Positions 53,001 through 63,654 are shown, numbered from the stretch's first letter. The stretch is 64,000 nucleotides of DNA from Muricea muricata (GCA_963855995.1 OY979729.1:8202115-8266114); one strand, 5' to 3'. Made by a program: numbers and translations. Notes: generated by a model not told the origin, from the letters alone.

Positions 53001-56000
53001 ATAAAATGAGTGTAATTCCGAATAAGAAGTGCATATTAATTATACACAAGTTTGAATTAAACTGTATATTTCGAATCAAATCAGATTCATGTTTAGCAGA
53101 ATTTGCAAGATATGGCGTTATATTTACAAGCGCAATTAATTTAAAGGGGGTCCAATAGCAAATTCTACACCGTGTTAGGGTAAAACCATGATTTTACCCA
53201 GAGCAAATAATGGTATGCAATTGGTTTACTCTATTGTGTCCTTTTCCATAGCATTGTTCGATTAATGTTATTCTAATGCATGCAAAAACTTTAAAGCAGT
53301 TTTTCTCAAATTGCCGAAAACCACCAATCGCCATTATTGCATGCGCAATATCTCAAGAAGTATGTAAGCTATTGACTTCAAACTTTCAGTGTGTGTTCTG
53401 TGTTACATTCTCTTGGAGATGAACCAGAATCATAAAAATATTTGCAATAGCATGCAAGTGATGATAGTCAGTATCATCTCGATAATATCTAGTTTCAATA
53501 TTTTGTCCGCAAAAATTTATTTTTGCCTCAATCACCATAGTTCTGGTTCATCTCCAAGAGCATGTGATATACTATTAAAATAAAGTTATTTTAGATTTTT
53601 ATCATTCATAGTTGTTGAGATATCATGTTTACAAATATATGGGTTTTTCACCATCAGGGAGTAATTGACATGGTAACCATGACAGTGGTAACTTTGAAAA
53701 ACTTATTTTTATGTTTGTGGTACCATGTCCTAACACCTGACCAAAAATGAACTGCATAGCATTAAAACACACAAAATTTTTTTTTTGGTATTGGACCCCC
53801 TTAAAATAAGTTAGCGTGCGCAAAAGCGCGTAAGCAATCAATAACGTTTTTGGTACAACAGAACAGTTCTTTCGTTCAGCGGAAGTTCATTTAACTTATT
53901 TTAAATTAATTGCGCTTGTATATATGACGCCGTATCTTGCAAACTCTGCTGAAGATGAATCTGATTTGATTCGAAATATACAGTTTAATTCAAACTTGTG
54001 TATAATTAATATGCACTCCTTATTCGGAATTACATTCATTTTATATTTGCTGAAATTATCAGCCGAAAAAGGATTCTAGTATGTTTTTCTGCGGCAAGCT
54101 GGGTAATAAGTAATATTAAAAATTCAAGTTGTTATTAGTAGTACGAGCGATTGGAAATTTTGCCAAAATTGGACGAGCCGCCATCACGAGTACCATTAGT
54201 CCTAAGTTGTACGAACAACAGCGCACGATTTTTGGTTAATAACATGACAAAATTACGCAGCTCAAAGGCGTAATGTTTGAAAGGCTTTCTAATCGCTTTA
54301 TTCGGCTCTTGTGGAACATAATTTTCAATGTAAACTTTAAACCAAAATTCTGAACCTTTGCTCTTATTTCATACAGTACTTTTGTTATGATTCCTCTTGA
54401 GAAGTTGTTGTACAATAAATGAAATAATTGTACGACTCTCAACTATCAGCATCTAGTAATATTCTGATGCTAATGATAAACCATTAATAAAAATCGTTTA
54501 TGCAGCGCGATGTTGTGTGTGGAAACAAAATTTCTACTGAAAAAAGGATACGAGTACGCATTCTACTGTATACTAGGTGATGTGAAAACACGGAAAAGTA
54601 CTGGCACTAGTTGTCAAATAGAAATCCATTTTTCGAGCCAAACTAGCAAATTTATTATTAAGTATAATTTACATCGGTTCCAAATTTCTGGTGGACTTGT
54701 AATTTTCTTTTCTAAACATGATTACAAAGTTTCAACAAGTTTCATAAAGGAAAATAAAAAAATATAAGTGATTAAAAACAGCAAAATGTTTTTTTTTCGT
54801 CGCTAGTTCCAGTCCTTTTACTCACGGTCAGATCAGCTGGTATGTGTTATTTGCATGGTTGTGAATCGTAAACAAAATGTAACTTCGTTTCCCTCAGCTG
54901 CGGTCCAGATTACACGTTGTTTATGGCTTCGGATTTTATTGGAAAACTGAAGTGCAAAGAATTAGAAAGTAATGAAAGAAAAAGCAGGGTACCTTTTTTG
55001 GCCTGTCTACATCTCGAGAAGATGACGCTTGATAAACGTATTCACGCGTCCTCTACAGGTAATTTCACTACTAGGCTCGGTTCTAGGAAAGGTGAACGGC
55101 GCTATTCACCTGATAGTGATTTTTTCTCAAATTTCCCAAACGTGTTCACTAACTGGTAAAACCCATGTTTAAGTTCACTGTTATCAAGTTAAAGCCACTT
55201 TTAATCTCCAGCGATTTCTACATTCCTGGTGTCATTACTTTTTATGCCTTTCTGTGGTAGATGACTAAATCACTATTTTGGTGGATATCGCTATCCACAT
55301 TTCGTACGATAATATAACACTGTATTCTTTATACTCTTATAACTTACCACTGCAATATCCAAAGTGCGTAGACAGTATGTATACTTTAAATGACATTACA
55401 GACTTAATATACATCGACGTCGTATACATGCTCAAAATAAATCATTTGTAAAATATTGGCAATAATTTCTCAACCATAATTTACGTAGCATGTAAGATCA
55501 GATAACTCCTAAACTTGAGCAATATATCATATATGTTTTCGGAACACTTCTATTGCCGCGACTGTAAAATGCTTGTTTTAATTTCTTTTAGAGTGTACGG
55601 AGAATGTAACGAAGCTAATGGTGGAATATTTTCAGTTATTTGGCGATAAAAGTGTTTGTTTTTCAGATCTGTGTACGTACCTAGACCTCCTTGATTCATC
55701 GAAAAAACTAGAGGTATGTTCCTAATGTTTGTGGCATGAGCACTCTGATCTCACAATGGACTGCCCGACTTGTAACAACTTGTTTTCAGACTTGCAACGA
55801 CTTGCTTGCGGACTTGCAACAACTTGTGTTCAAACTTGCAACAACTTGTTTTCAAACTTGCAACAACTTGTTTTCAAATTTGCAACAACTTGTTTTCAAA
55901 CTTGCTACAACTTGTTTTCAAACTTGCAACAATTTGTTTTCAAACTTGCAACAACTTGTTTGCCGACTTGTTACATATTGTTTTCAGACTTGTAACAACT

Positions 56001-59000
56001 TGTTTGCAGACTTTCAACAACTTGTTTTTAGACTTGTTACAACTTGTTTGCAGATTTGTAATAATATGTTTACAAATTTGTGAAAACTTGTTTGTAGACT
56101 TCTAATTTAATCATCATTCTTATAGTTTTTAGAACTGTGCAGATCATTATTGTGTAAAACAGACGAAGACCAAACTACAGAAAATGTAAGTGCCTTTGAA
56201 TTTCACAATTTTCATGTTGTAATACACAGTGAGTAACGAGCAAGTTACAGTAAGTCAGTTGCGGGCTTGTTGTCTTGCTGTCATCAAGCCGATACCAGGA
56301 TGCGTTCACATCGCTTGCTCCGGCTGGATGATCACAGATTTTTGCAAGTCAAACGACTTGCAAACGACTTGCAGCAAGTCTTCAAACATTAGTTGCATCA
56401 AGTTTTATTTGCACAGACTTGATGGAACAATCATAGACACACAAAGCAATGAACTGGAAACGCGCGCAAGGTGCCAATGCTTGTCATGCTACACCCGTGA
56501 TACGGCCTGATACGCTTTACTTTGGAACCCTGTAACTTTACTTTAAATATGCTTCAGTACTTTGTATTTACGTGTTCTAAACAAGAACGACAACGTGTAC
56601 ATGCAGTATCGACTTGAATATAACAAAGGGGTATAGCAAAGTAAAAAACCAACACCAAATGTTTGCGTTCTTTCAGAAATATAGCCATTGCATGTTGGTT
56701 AAGAAAAGAAAAGATTTACCAAAACATTCAATCGTTGTTTTCGGTAATCATTCCATGTTCTTAGTGCGCGAAATTAAATCTTAATCCATGCCCTAAAACT
56801 TACCAAATCTTTAAATCTTCAATCCACCAAAGTTAAACTGAGAATATAGAATTATTACGTTATTTTCGGCCTTTTTAGCCCCTGAATTATCGTTGTTAGT
56901 ATATATACTGGTAATACTGCATAATTTATGTAAAGGCTCATTCACACTTGTCGTAAGAGTCGGAGATTAAATTCTCCTTCTCACTTATGTGAATGAATAT
57001 GTGAACAAACTAAAGTATTGGACATGTCATTGATATGTACTAAAGCTAAATAGCGCATCTATTTATTGTTGGGTTTTAAAGCCGGAAGTATGACACATTT
57101 TGAGACTTACGGCCATGTTGGATGGCCCCACTTGAACATCGAATGCTATACAGTAGATTTCTATTACAGGATGTATAGCTTTCGTTTTGAAGCAAACGTT
57201 TTACGTTTTTGAGGCAAAAGCTTCCTGAAAATCAGAAGCTACGTTGATTCACTCCTTAAGTGGAGCCATTCAACATGGCCGCCTTTGTCAAGATATGACG
57301 TGTTTCCGGCTTCAATTTTATTTGGGTTTTGTATTACGATGCACTATCCATTAATACATATCATATCAATGAGGACAAATATTAGATTGGTTTTGCAATT
57401 GTATAGAGCCCACTCAGTGACATCGGCCAGAAGAAGTGATCCCCAATTCTTTCGACAGGTGTGAACAAGCACCCGATCCGAACGTTGTATCCCAATAAAA
57501 TTATTGTCTCCAATAAATTATTGGGATTATCACGGTTAGGGTTGGGGTTTGGGTCAGGGTTCATTTTATATGCATGAAATGACAATTCCAGTAACTATTG
57601 GAATTATCAAACGTTGTAACCAGTAATTTTATTGGAATACAACGTTCGGATCGGTTGGAACAAGGCTACTATAATGTAAATTATGTTTAGGGTTCCAAAG
57701 TTATAAAAGCGTATCTGGTCGGAACACTACTGTTGTGTTACAATTGAATATTTGATGATTTCTTATGTTTTCAGATTCAAGAAATGTCAAAAACAATAAC
57801 GACTGAGAAATTCTCAAGATATCTAGGCGAACACGAAAATATGTCTGCGGAAGAGAAAATTGCCCGTGCCAGACATTTAATGTTCCTGCATAGAGATGGT
57901 TTGAAATATGGTAAGATAATTGATCGTTCCCATATTAAACAAGCGTTAAAAAGCGGGAAATTTATTACTACAGTTGGAAAGAGCATCCTTAGTTTAGTAA
58001 AATTGTGAAGTTTGGTTGCAAAATATAGTGAAAATTTGGAAAATGTAGTCTTGTAAAGTTTGCGAATTTTTCATACTTTTTTATTATGCGAGAAAAAGGC
58101 TTATCACTTTGCAGCATAAAGTGGTAAGTCTTTTCCTCGCGTCATACAAAAGTATTGATATTTCGCAACCAAACTTCCCAATTTTATAAAATTTTGGATA
58201 CTCTTTCAAGTTATGCCAATATATCTTTCCGATTCAAAAGCTTTTCTTATAGGGGAATGCTCTGTCGCAGCTTCATGTTGATGCCAGCATGTATTATGTT
58301 AATGTATTTAACTTTAAACTAAGATGTAGAACCAAAAATGTATTTCAGTATACTGTACAGGAAGGCCTGAATAGCAGCCAACCATTTGGGGGGGGGGGGT
58401 GTTACTAGAATTTTAGGCCCTCGCTAATTCTACCAACGAAATTATGTTGTTATTTTAACTAATCTTTGAAATACAATCATGAAAATATTGGACAACATTT
58501 TGTGTCATATGTGCTTTCATTAACAACACTACATGCGAGACTTTTGTTAAAATTTAGTACACAGCTAAATCAAAAAATTTTGTTTTTCAAAAAATTTTGT
58601 TTTTCAAAAAATCTAAAATCTAAATCACAAAATACGAGACCAAAATGCATCATGGGTTGACTTGATGACTTCAAGTTAATCTTGTATGCCTTACCATGTA
58701 GCGAAGCTTTCAATAATAACGTAGTGATAGCATACTGTCTCTACCATTAAACCTTGTGCTATTATCGGAAGTCGGAACGTATGTTGTGTCTAGTACTTTG
58801 GATTTTGTAATTTAGATTTTGCGTTTTTTTCATGTGGGACAACCTTTTTTGAATTAGCTGTAAATTTATTTTATACTGCTAGGTGTATTATATATAGAGG
58901 ATATTACCCGGTGGCGCGAAGATATGAATGTTATTTTCGAATATTATTTACGGTGAAACACCAGTAACCATATAATAAAAAATGTTTAATAATATACAAG

Positions 59001-60441
59001 GAAAAGTATCTCGACTGTGTGAGCAACTACGGTCAAGTTCGGCTGATTTCTTAATGAAACTATTTATTTAAATAAAATACATCACTGTTGGCAAGCTCCG
59101 ACTACTTTACACGTATTTATCAGGGGAGCGATCGCGATGTAAGTACAGTTGTATTGCGTGTATTCGTGTCTCGAACATTCTCGTCCTGTGAACTCATGCA
59201 ATTTTGCAATTTCCAAATTGCACTCGAAACCATGCTATGACCTATACTAATACGCCTAGAAAAAAAGTGGGCTGCTGTCTGAACGTAGTAATAGCATTGT
59301 TTAAAATTTTTGTTTCAGGACAAAACTTGCTCTCAACGGATATTCAGCCTTGTGATGATTTTGCATTGTTGGCTGCGCATCTTCTTCTGGATTGCTGTGA
59401 TTGGTCAGATATGAAAGGTCAGAAATCGTCTCAAGGTTGACTGTAGCTACTGTGGCGGGCATGTAATTTACAACAATTTTATGGAGGGGGTGAAATTGGA
59501 CGCTTTAATTTGGGTAGACTTGCTGCAAGTCCAGATTTCTGAGATTCTATTAAAGATTCCATACACCAGAAATAGGGTCTTAAGGCACTCTCCCCCAGAG
59601 GCTTTTTTGTGCCTTTTCATTGTCTTACATGACGTTTCCGCAGTTATTGAAGTTCAGGGAGGATTATGGGAAGTTGGACATGTCTATATTTCGGGAGGGA
59701 ACGAATCTTTAAATCTTCAATCCATCAAAGTTAAAACATGACAAATAAAACGGTTGGTTAGGGTTGGGGTTAGGGTTAGGGCTTAGATTTAGACTTACAT
59801 TCGCCCTACTGAGGACGTAGAATTATTGCCCATGTAATGATGTTCTGTCCAACTACTTTTTTTAAAATGAAAATAAGTTGTAAATGCAACAACGATCAAC
59901 TTGCGTCAAGTCTGTTGACAACTGGCAGCAAACTTGGATTAAGCAGAATATATATTATTTGATTTACAAACCACCACAGACTTATGTTGCAACATATTTC
60001 ACCTGCTCGTTACAATTTGTCAACTAGTTGCAACAAACTTGTCAATTTCATCAAGTTGCATCAGGTGTGTTAAAAACAGGCTTGCTGTAACTTGTCATCT
60101 GCAGACTGGTTACAACTTGTTGGAACAACTTGCAGCAAGGCGGTCGGTAACAAGACTGCATAATTGACCTCCGACAACTCGCAAAAGACTTGCTGTCAAC
60201 AAGTAGTCGCAAGTCTTGCGAACGCATCCTGATACCGGCTTGTTGTGTAACATGTTCTTGTAAGATTGCAACGTAGCCGTGTGCCCTGGTAGTAAAAATT
60301 TTGACGTTGTTGTTTAATTTGTGTTGTTAGGTCATTCAAACTCCTGGTACCGTGTTTTAGTAGCGCTCGAAAGTGCAATGAAAAGCAGCTCGTCGAATAT
60401 TCAATTCAAGTTACTCGGTTCCCGCTTGTACTGTGTGCTTG
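41091..60441 (+). CDS. NAA25: NatB auxiliary subunit NAA25, 14 exons, 3' end beyond window
   Basis: NAA25 is the TPR-repeat scaffold that pairs with NAA20 in the ribosome-associated NatB complex, which acetylates N-termini starting Met-Asp/Glu/Asn/Gln. Exons: 41091-41142, 41223-41308, 44643-44781, 46386-46504, 48065-48139, 49405-49588, 50824-50932, 52301-52399, 54898-55058, 55592-55713, 56126-56185, 57775-57910, 59319-59417, 60331-60441. All junctions are GT-AG and keep phase, giving 517 residues, about half of a ~970-residue protein. Matching landmarks are NERRLRPVYD, AIQQADKILKKQKDLHCAKV, NPYYFW, ELYLYLIVLE, FGDKSVCFSDL and NIQFKLLGSRLYCVLG. Exon 13 uses a weak donor (AAAG|GTCAGA). No later exons are seen before the end of the window, so the gene continues past 64000. 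Its introns, up to 3.3 kb, are crowded with mobile elements. Confidence 0.95.
41593..41916. mobile_element. hAT-like MITE in NAA25 intron 2, exact 8-bp TSD
   Basis: The ends CCAGTATGGAAAGTA and TACTTTCCATACTGG are exact inverses. TACACAGT flanks both sides (41585-41592 and 41917-41924). The interior has repeated GTGTGCA motifs and no coding sequence. Confidence 0.85.
41925..43420. other. NAA25 intron 2, central part
   Basis: AT-rich sequence with no gene recognised. A second fragment with ACTTTCCAGTCTGG lies at 42060-42075, probably a decayed relative of the neighbouring MITE. Confidence 0.45.
43424..44350 (-). pseudogene. BEL/Pao retrotransposon relic in NAA25 intron 2
   Basis: The minus strand carries, in order, degraded pieces of a BEL/Pao pol region: a protease-like VMLDPCSTAS near 44300; a HQIDVLIGSDQ-type motif near 44110-44140; RLTPLGSVCFGP-like sequence near 44000; and a segment preceding the reverse transcriptase (LRNLEKSLLKKGSDV, then a SLNDAILPGLKLQNEIMDVL block) at 43430-43715. 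Frameshifts and stops separate them. No complete reverse transcriptase, LTR or integrase is seen. It is antisense to NAA25 and not functional. Confidence 0.6.
45529..46013. mobile_element. Insert flanked by 16-bp direct repeats
   Basis: TAATACATTGTGATAT occurs at about 45532-45547 and 45998-46013. Between them are GGCCTGTACGGGAAAGTATT and its partial inverse ATGCTTTCCCGTACAG. This may be a mobile element with long direct repeats or a local duplication. It lies in NAA25 intron 3. Confidence 0.35.
46600..46890. mobile_element. MITE remnant with CCGCCATCTT end
   Basis: ATCCGCCATCTTTGAT on the left and ATCCAAGATGACTTCC on the right resemble the ends of the 104-369 element, with TACGTCA/TGACGTCA inside. 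Non-coding. In NAA25 intron 4. Confidence 0.4.
47165..47560. mobile_element. 350-bp palindromic MITE, copy 1 (NAA25 intron 4)
   Basis: ATGGACCATTCCCC...GAATGGTCCAT ends, with GGAAAGAGCATCCTAAATTT and its inverse, CGAAGTTTGGTTG/CAACCAAACTT, and a central hairpin around GTGTAATCACATTTCG. Copies are at 57930-58262 and 60512-60848. Confidence 0.75.
47585..47890. mobile_element. CAACTTGT-family repeat with empty site
   Basis: Rich in CAACTTG/CAAGTTG motifs. It contains ACGCATCCTAATATCGGCTT, which corresponds to the sequence around the 4416-4512 hairpin but without an insert. Other members are near 4330-4600, 56210-56520 and 59880-60280. Confidence 0.5.
48150..49120. other. NAA25 intron 5 with inverted-repeat debris
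   Basis: Contains a hairpin at 48730-48789 (TCGTATATGAGCGATAG and its inverse with one slip) and ACAGTTATTCTAC/GTAGAATAACTGT around it. A G-run lies at 48943. No gene recognised. Confidence 0.45.
49740..50820. other. NAA25 intron 6, no gene recognised
   Basis: Contains GGCCGTTTATGATCACGTGATATAAAA, which resembles 52455-52495 (GGCCGTTTAATTGGTTGATTATGGTCACGTGATATTAAAT) in intron 8, so a dispersed repeat is present in both. A C-run occurs at 50680-50690. Confidence 0.4.
50995..51232. mobile_element. Palindromic MITE in NAA25 intron 7
   Basis: ACAGCAAAAAACGCACAATC and its inverse GTTGTGCGTTTTTTGCTGT form the ends. GCCCACATTGTTCAAGGTTG and its inverse lie inside, with repeated ACATTGTTC motifs at the centre. 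Begins 62 bp after the exon 7 donor. Confidence 0.7.
51590..51830. repeat. CAACTTGTTTGCAGACTTG tandem repeat
   Basis: About eight degenerate units of roughly 25-30 bp built from ACTTGTTACAACTTGT and TTTGCAGACTTG. NAA25 intron 7. Confidence 0.8.
51890..52155. mobile_element. Dispersed MITE 'CAAATAGAAATCC', copy 2
   Basis: Matches the 5868-6130 element over its length in the opposite orientation (GATCTGAAAAAACAGAAAAG...GGTCAGATC). NAA25 intron 7. Confidence 0.65.
53000..54045. mobile_element. Outer element of nested inverted repeats (NAA25 intron 8)
   Basis: About 145-bp terminal inverted repeats, starting TATAAAATGAGTGTAATTCC and ending with the inverse. They are separated by a TTAA-flanked insert (53145-53800) plus about 100 bp. 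Confidence 0.7.
53145..53800. mobile_element. piggyBac-like non-autonomous element, TTAA target
   Basis: The ends AGGGGGTCCAATA and TATTGGACCCCC (inverses apart from the first base) are flanked by TTAA at 53141-53144 and 53801-53804. The other arm of the surrounding palindrome (near 53900) preserves the uninterrupted AATTTAAAATAAG site. Inside is a third inverted pair (CTTGGAGATGAACCAGAATC near 53413 and the inverse near 53543). No transposase. Confidence 0.72.
54575..54839. mobile_element. Dispersed MITE 'CAAATAGAAATCC', copy 3
   Basis: Third copy of the 5868-6130 family, more diverged, ending GGTCAGATCAGCT. It lies within 60 bp of the acceptor of NAA25 exon 9. Confidence 0.65.
55505..55572. 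mobile_element. Fragment of the CAGTCGCGGC-ended MITE
   Basis: CTAAACTTGAGCAATATATC...TTTTCGGAACACTTCTATTG..GCGACTG matches the right terminus of the 20645-21308 element. It ends about 20 bp before the NAA25 exon 10 acceptor. Confidence 0.4.
55765..56105. repeat. CAACTTGTTTTCAAACTTG tandem repeat
   Basis: About fifteen units of a 21-bp repeat, TTGCAACAACTTGTTTTCAAAC and variants, in NAA25 intron 10, reaching the acceptor region of exon 11. Low-complexity open frames on it (CNNLFSNLQQL) are artefacts. Confidence 0.9.
56186..57020. other. NAA25 intron 11, repeat debris
   Basis: Contains a CAACTTGT-family member (about 56210-56520) and a stretch at 56800-56880 (AAATCTTCAATCCACCAAAG...) also found near 18003 and 59705. 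No gene recognised. Confidence 0.4.
57028..57371. mobile_element. MITE family 'GCCGGAAA', copy 2
   Basis: CATTGATATG...CATATCAATG ends and internal AAGCCGGAAGTATGACACA with its inverse. Matches 681-1016 in the opposite orientation. NAA25 intron 11. Confidence 0.65.
57470..57656. mobile_element. Palindromic MITE in NAA25 intron 11
   Basis: CCGATCCGAACGTTGTATCC and the inverse of CCGATCCGAACGTTGTATTC form the ends, with CAATAAAATTA inside both. A TTAGGGTTGGGG stretch sits near the centre. No convincing target duplication adjacent to the ends. Confidence 0.65.
57930..58262. mobile_element. 350-bp palindromic MITE, copy 2 (NAA25 intron 12)
   Basis: Same family as 47165-47560, with eroded ends (GTTGGAAAGAGCATCCTTAG, GAAGTTTGGTTG and inverses). 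It begins about 20 bp after the exon 12 donor. Confidence 0.65.
58263..59318. other. Rest of NAA25 intron 12
   Basis: No gene or delimited repeat. A G-run lies near 58389, and a short direct duplication of TTTTGTTTTTCAAAAAA occurs at 58577-58610. Confidence 0.45.
59880..60290. mobile_element. CAACTTGT-family repeat, NAA25 intron 13
   Basis: Repeats of CAACTTG, CAAGTCTG and AACTTGCAGCAAG on both strands, with ACGCATCCTGATACCGGCTT as in the 4330-4600 and 47585-47890 members. Confidence 0.5.
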
Positions 60442-60511
60442 GTGAGAGGTTGAACTAGTATATGATTTATATGTGGACCGGCGTTACTATCGCAAGCAGA
60501 CACACATTAAA

Positions 60512-60848
60512 CAATGGACCATTTTCCAATCAGACAAAGTTTTAAATTGGAAAATAATTTTAGCACAGTTGGAAAGAGCTTCCTAAATTTAGTGAAATTG
60601 TAAAGTTTGGTTGCAAAATATTGTAAAATGTGGAAAATATAGTCCTGCAAAGTTTGCGATTTTTGTATACTTTTGTGTTACGCACGGAAAAGCGTTACCA
60701 CTGTGTGGAAATGTGGTAACGCTTTTTCCCGCGTAATACAAAAGTATACAAAATTCGCAATCTTTACATTACTATATTTTCGACATTGTACAATATTTTG
60801 CAACCAAAAAGTTGAAAGTTTGTCTAATTGGGCATTGGTCCATTAAGC
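60512..60848. mobile_element. 350-bp palindromic MITE, copy 3 (NAA25 intron 14)
   Basis: The ends AATGGACCATTTTCCAATC and the inverse of AATGGACCAATGCCCAATT. The interior matches copies 1 and 2 (GTTGGAAAGAGCTTCCTAAA, CGGAAAAGCGTTACCAC hairpin). Confidence 0.75.
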
Positions 60849-60884
60849 ATCAAAATTGGCTCCTCAGCATGTAGATATTGTATG

Positions 60885-63512
60885 ATACATACGCTGTTAC
60901 CCTGTGCAACCTGTCTCGCAGCTTGTCTTATAGACCACTTGCAATTACGTCACATATCGCGGTGCTATCCACCATATCGGAGGGCAAATTTTTTTGTGTG
61001 AAATGTCAACAAATGCAAAAGCACAGTTAAGCGCAGTTGCAATTCAAAAATGAACGTACGTTCACCGTATCTCATTAAAAAACACGTACGCCGCGCGTAT
61101 TAATAATAATATTGTTTTTGAAAAATACGCATTTTGTTTTTAAATTTGCCCCCAACATGGCCGCTAAATTACGAAATCGTTGCGTGTGACGTCACGCGCA
61201 AGTGGTCTATTTCAAGAACTGGAGTTGCCTGATCAGAGATGTTACACAGCAATGTTTCTTGCGAGTAGTGTCGCAATCTCAGTAGAGGCGGGGATCTATT
61301 TTCAAATGGCGAATTTTCAACGAGACAAGTTGCAATAGTGATGTTACACTGTGCCATGGCTAAACGATGGGTTGCAGCGTTGCGGCAATCGCAACCTCGT
61401 ACCCAGGCTCTTTACCTACGCCCGGCGCTGCGGAAAAGACCCTGGTCGGAGCTGGTCACGAGACTCTTTAAAAAATCCGTTACTTTATAGGGTGGGGAAA
61501 GCATCAAATTACATGCTTCCACATACAAGTGATACATTTCAAATGCAAGGAGTGAGATTTAATTGCTATGAACGACAATATAAACTTTTTGATCTAAAAT
61601 TATCGATTCTTGTCTATTTTGTGTGTTTCATTTCATTTATTATTGTTAGCGTTTGAGTTCCGAAAGCACGAGTGTCGATAAGTAAACTATGTTGGGTGTT
61701 GGCAACTGTCAAGCGATCCTAAGTTTAATGGTGTTTCGTTGTCGTGTTTATTTTAAAAGGCATTAAAACGGGCTCTCATAATTGCTTTATTCGCTGATAC
61801 ATACAATTTATGCCTAAAATATTACATAACCTCTGAACATTCCATTAGAATGTTAACGTTTGCACCGATGCAAGTATAATGCAGTGTACCTGTAACGCAA
61901 AGCATCTGCGAACTTCAAAATGTCAGTGTTGCTCAGGGCACAGCAGATAAGCGAATTTATAAATATTTTGACTTTATGAAACTCTTAATCACGCAAAAAC
62001 CATGTAAAACTGCTTTGCAACAACTACTGGGTTACTTATCTTCAATGTTCACAGCCCAACTTGAATACTGGGATGTAAAAGGGAGAGATACAGAAGAATT
62101 TCTACAAAATTTGATTTAATACGAAAAAGGTGAATGTCCAACATCAGTCCCATGCAGTGAAATATCTCCTTTTGCAACAGAAATTTGCACGTTGTTCATT
62201 GTTATATTATATACAATATTTGTATTATAATAACAGCAATGCATACATATGAAGTAAGAAATTGTAAGGCCCTGTTAGGGAAAATTTTGAATTTGTGACA
62301 TAAACTTTGTCATAATTGCAACAGCTCATACATATGAGGGAAAAATAATAATCAAATGTCAAAAGAGGGACACAGCATTGTTTGTAAGAAACAACATATT
62401 CTGTATCTTTAAAATAAAAGGAGCGACTCGCATACCTGCCCTAAACAGGGCCTTAACAATGCACAGAAATTTTACATTATAAATACAAAAACAGTTACAA
62501 TGTATTAAACATACGTTACACACTAATTTTTCGCAACATGTTTAAAAAATCATTATTACTTCTAGACATATACTTCTTTTAAAAATGTTCAAGAACATTA
62601 ATCCTCTATATAAAAGGATATCTATCAAAATCAGTATATATTTAATATATGCTTTGTATTGTCTAATGTTTTATGTGCTTACATGTGTCACAGATACAGC
62701 GCATACTAGCAGCCATATCAGATCAATTTGGGAATTGTATTGTTAAATATACGCGTATAGACGAGTCTTTGACTTATCTTTGAATTATTCTTGTCGTCGT
62801 TATAGCAAACATGATAACGTGGATGTATTTCCTCATCGCGATACGTCTCAGTCAACTCGGAACATTGTTTACGCATTTTGCCGTCGTTTTGCGCGGTACT
62901 TGTTTCTCTGTATTTCGCACTAACAATCCCGGCTCGGCGTCCTTTAGTATCTCTTATCATATATAGTTTAAAAAATAAACTGCAAACGCCGTCAACACGA
63001 ATCGAGATTATAGAAGTATTTTCTCCTCGACATAATTGCTGCGATGTGTGACAAGTTGAAATCTGATCCACATTTGTGCTAAGTGTAACCCAATACGCGT
63101 TTCATGCACAGAAAGAAATCACAACAGCAAAAATACAACTTTTGATTAACTTTCTCCCCAATTTCTTGCTGAAAATTATTTTTATTTAGCAAATGTTGTA
63201 ATTCTAAAACACGAGAAACGCGTACGCTCCTGTACCACTCCTCCCTTAGTAGCAAAAAGGCGCTAATTCGATTTACCCCCAAAATCTGGGGGTTCACGTG
63301 ACCAGCTCCGACCAGGGTCTTTTCCGCAGCGCCGGGCGTAGGTAAATAGCCTGGGTACGAGGTTGCGGCAATCGTTGCGAAAATTCTATCTTCTTGCAAC
63401 AAAAATGTTGCGTGACTTCATGATTGAAGGCATGTTACAACTTGCGATTTTTCTTGCTACTTGTGTCGCAATAAATTCACAAGACAAGTTCCACAATGTG
63501 ACAGCGCCTTAA
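60885..63512. mobile_element. TGCAACTTG-family element split by a 2-kb insertion
   Basis: The left part (60885-61391) and right part (63366-63512) are pieces of the same family as 6227-6600 (CACTGTGCCATGG, TTGCAACAAAAATGTTGCGT, TGTGACAGCGCC). A 9-bp duplicated insertion separates them. The left end is uncertain. Confidence 0.5.
61392..63365. mobile_element. 2-kb TIR element, 9-bp TSD (Mutator-like size)
   Basis: The terminal inverted repeats are about 70 bp: CAACCTCGTACCCAGGCTCT, then TTTACCTACGCCCGGCGCTG, then CGGAAAAGACCCTGG, mirrored at the right end. The flanks CGGCAATCG (61383-61391) and CGGCAATCG (63366-63374) are identical 9-mers. A 9-bp duplication fits Mutator-like elements, but the assignment is tentative. 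The longest internal frame (62718-63071, minus, 117 codons) resembles nothing I know. It includes a smaller inverted pair (AAGGCCCTGTTAGGG near 62265 and CCCTAAACAGGGCCTT near 62440). Confidence 0.72.
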
Positions 63513-63654
63513 ATTTATTTGTTTTAAATTGCAATAACTAAATTACCTTGGATATACAGTACAGTATTCATCTAGTATTCATTTCATTCCCTTTTTCATT
63601 AAAGTGTTACTATTTCTTGTTTCTCCCAGAGTCTTCATGTTTGGTGTCCACTTA

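Noticed and set aside
55729..56105. Open frames rich in CNNLFSNLQQL
   Set aside because: Three-frame reading of a 21-bp tandem repeat in an NAA25 intron.
59752..59790. TTAGGG-like stretch as an interstitial telomere
   Set aside because: It is short and degenerate, and it lies in a dispersed repeat also found near 18003 and 56800, so a telomeric origin is not supported.
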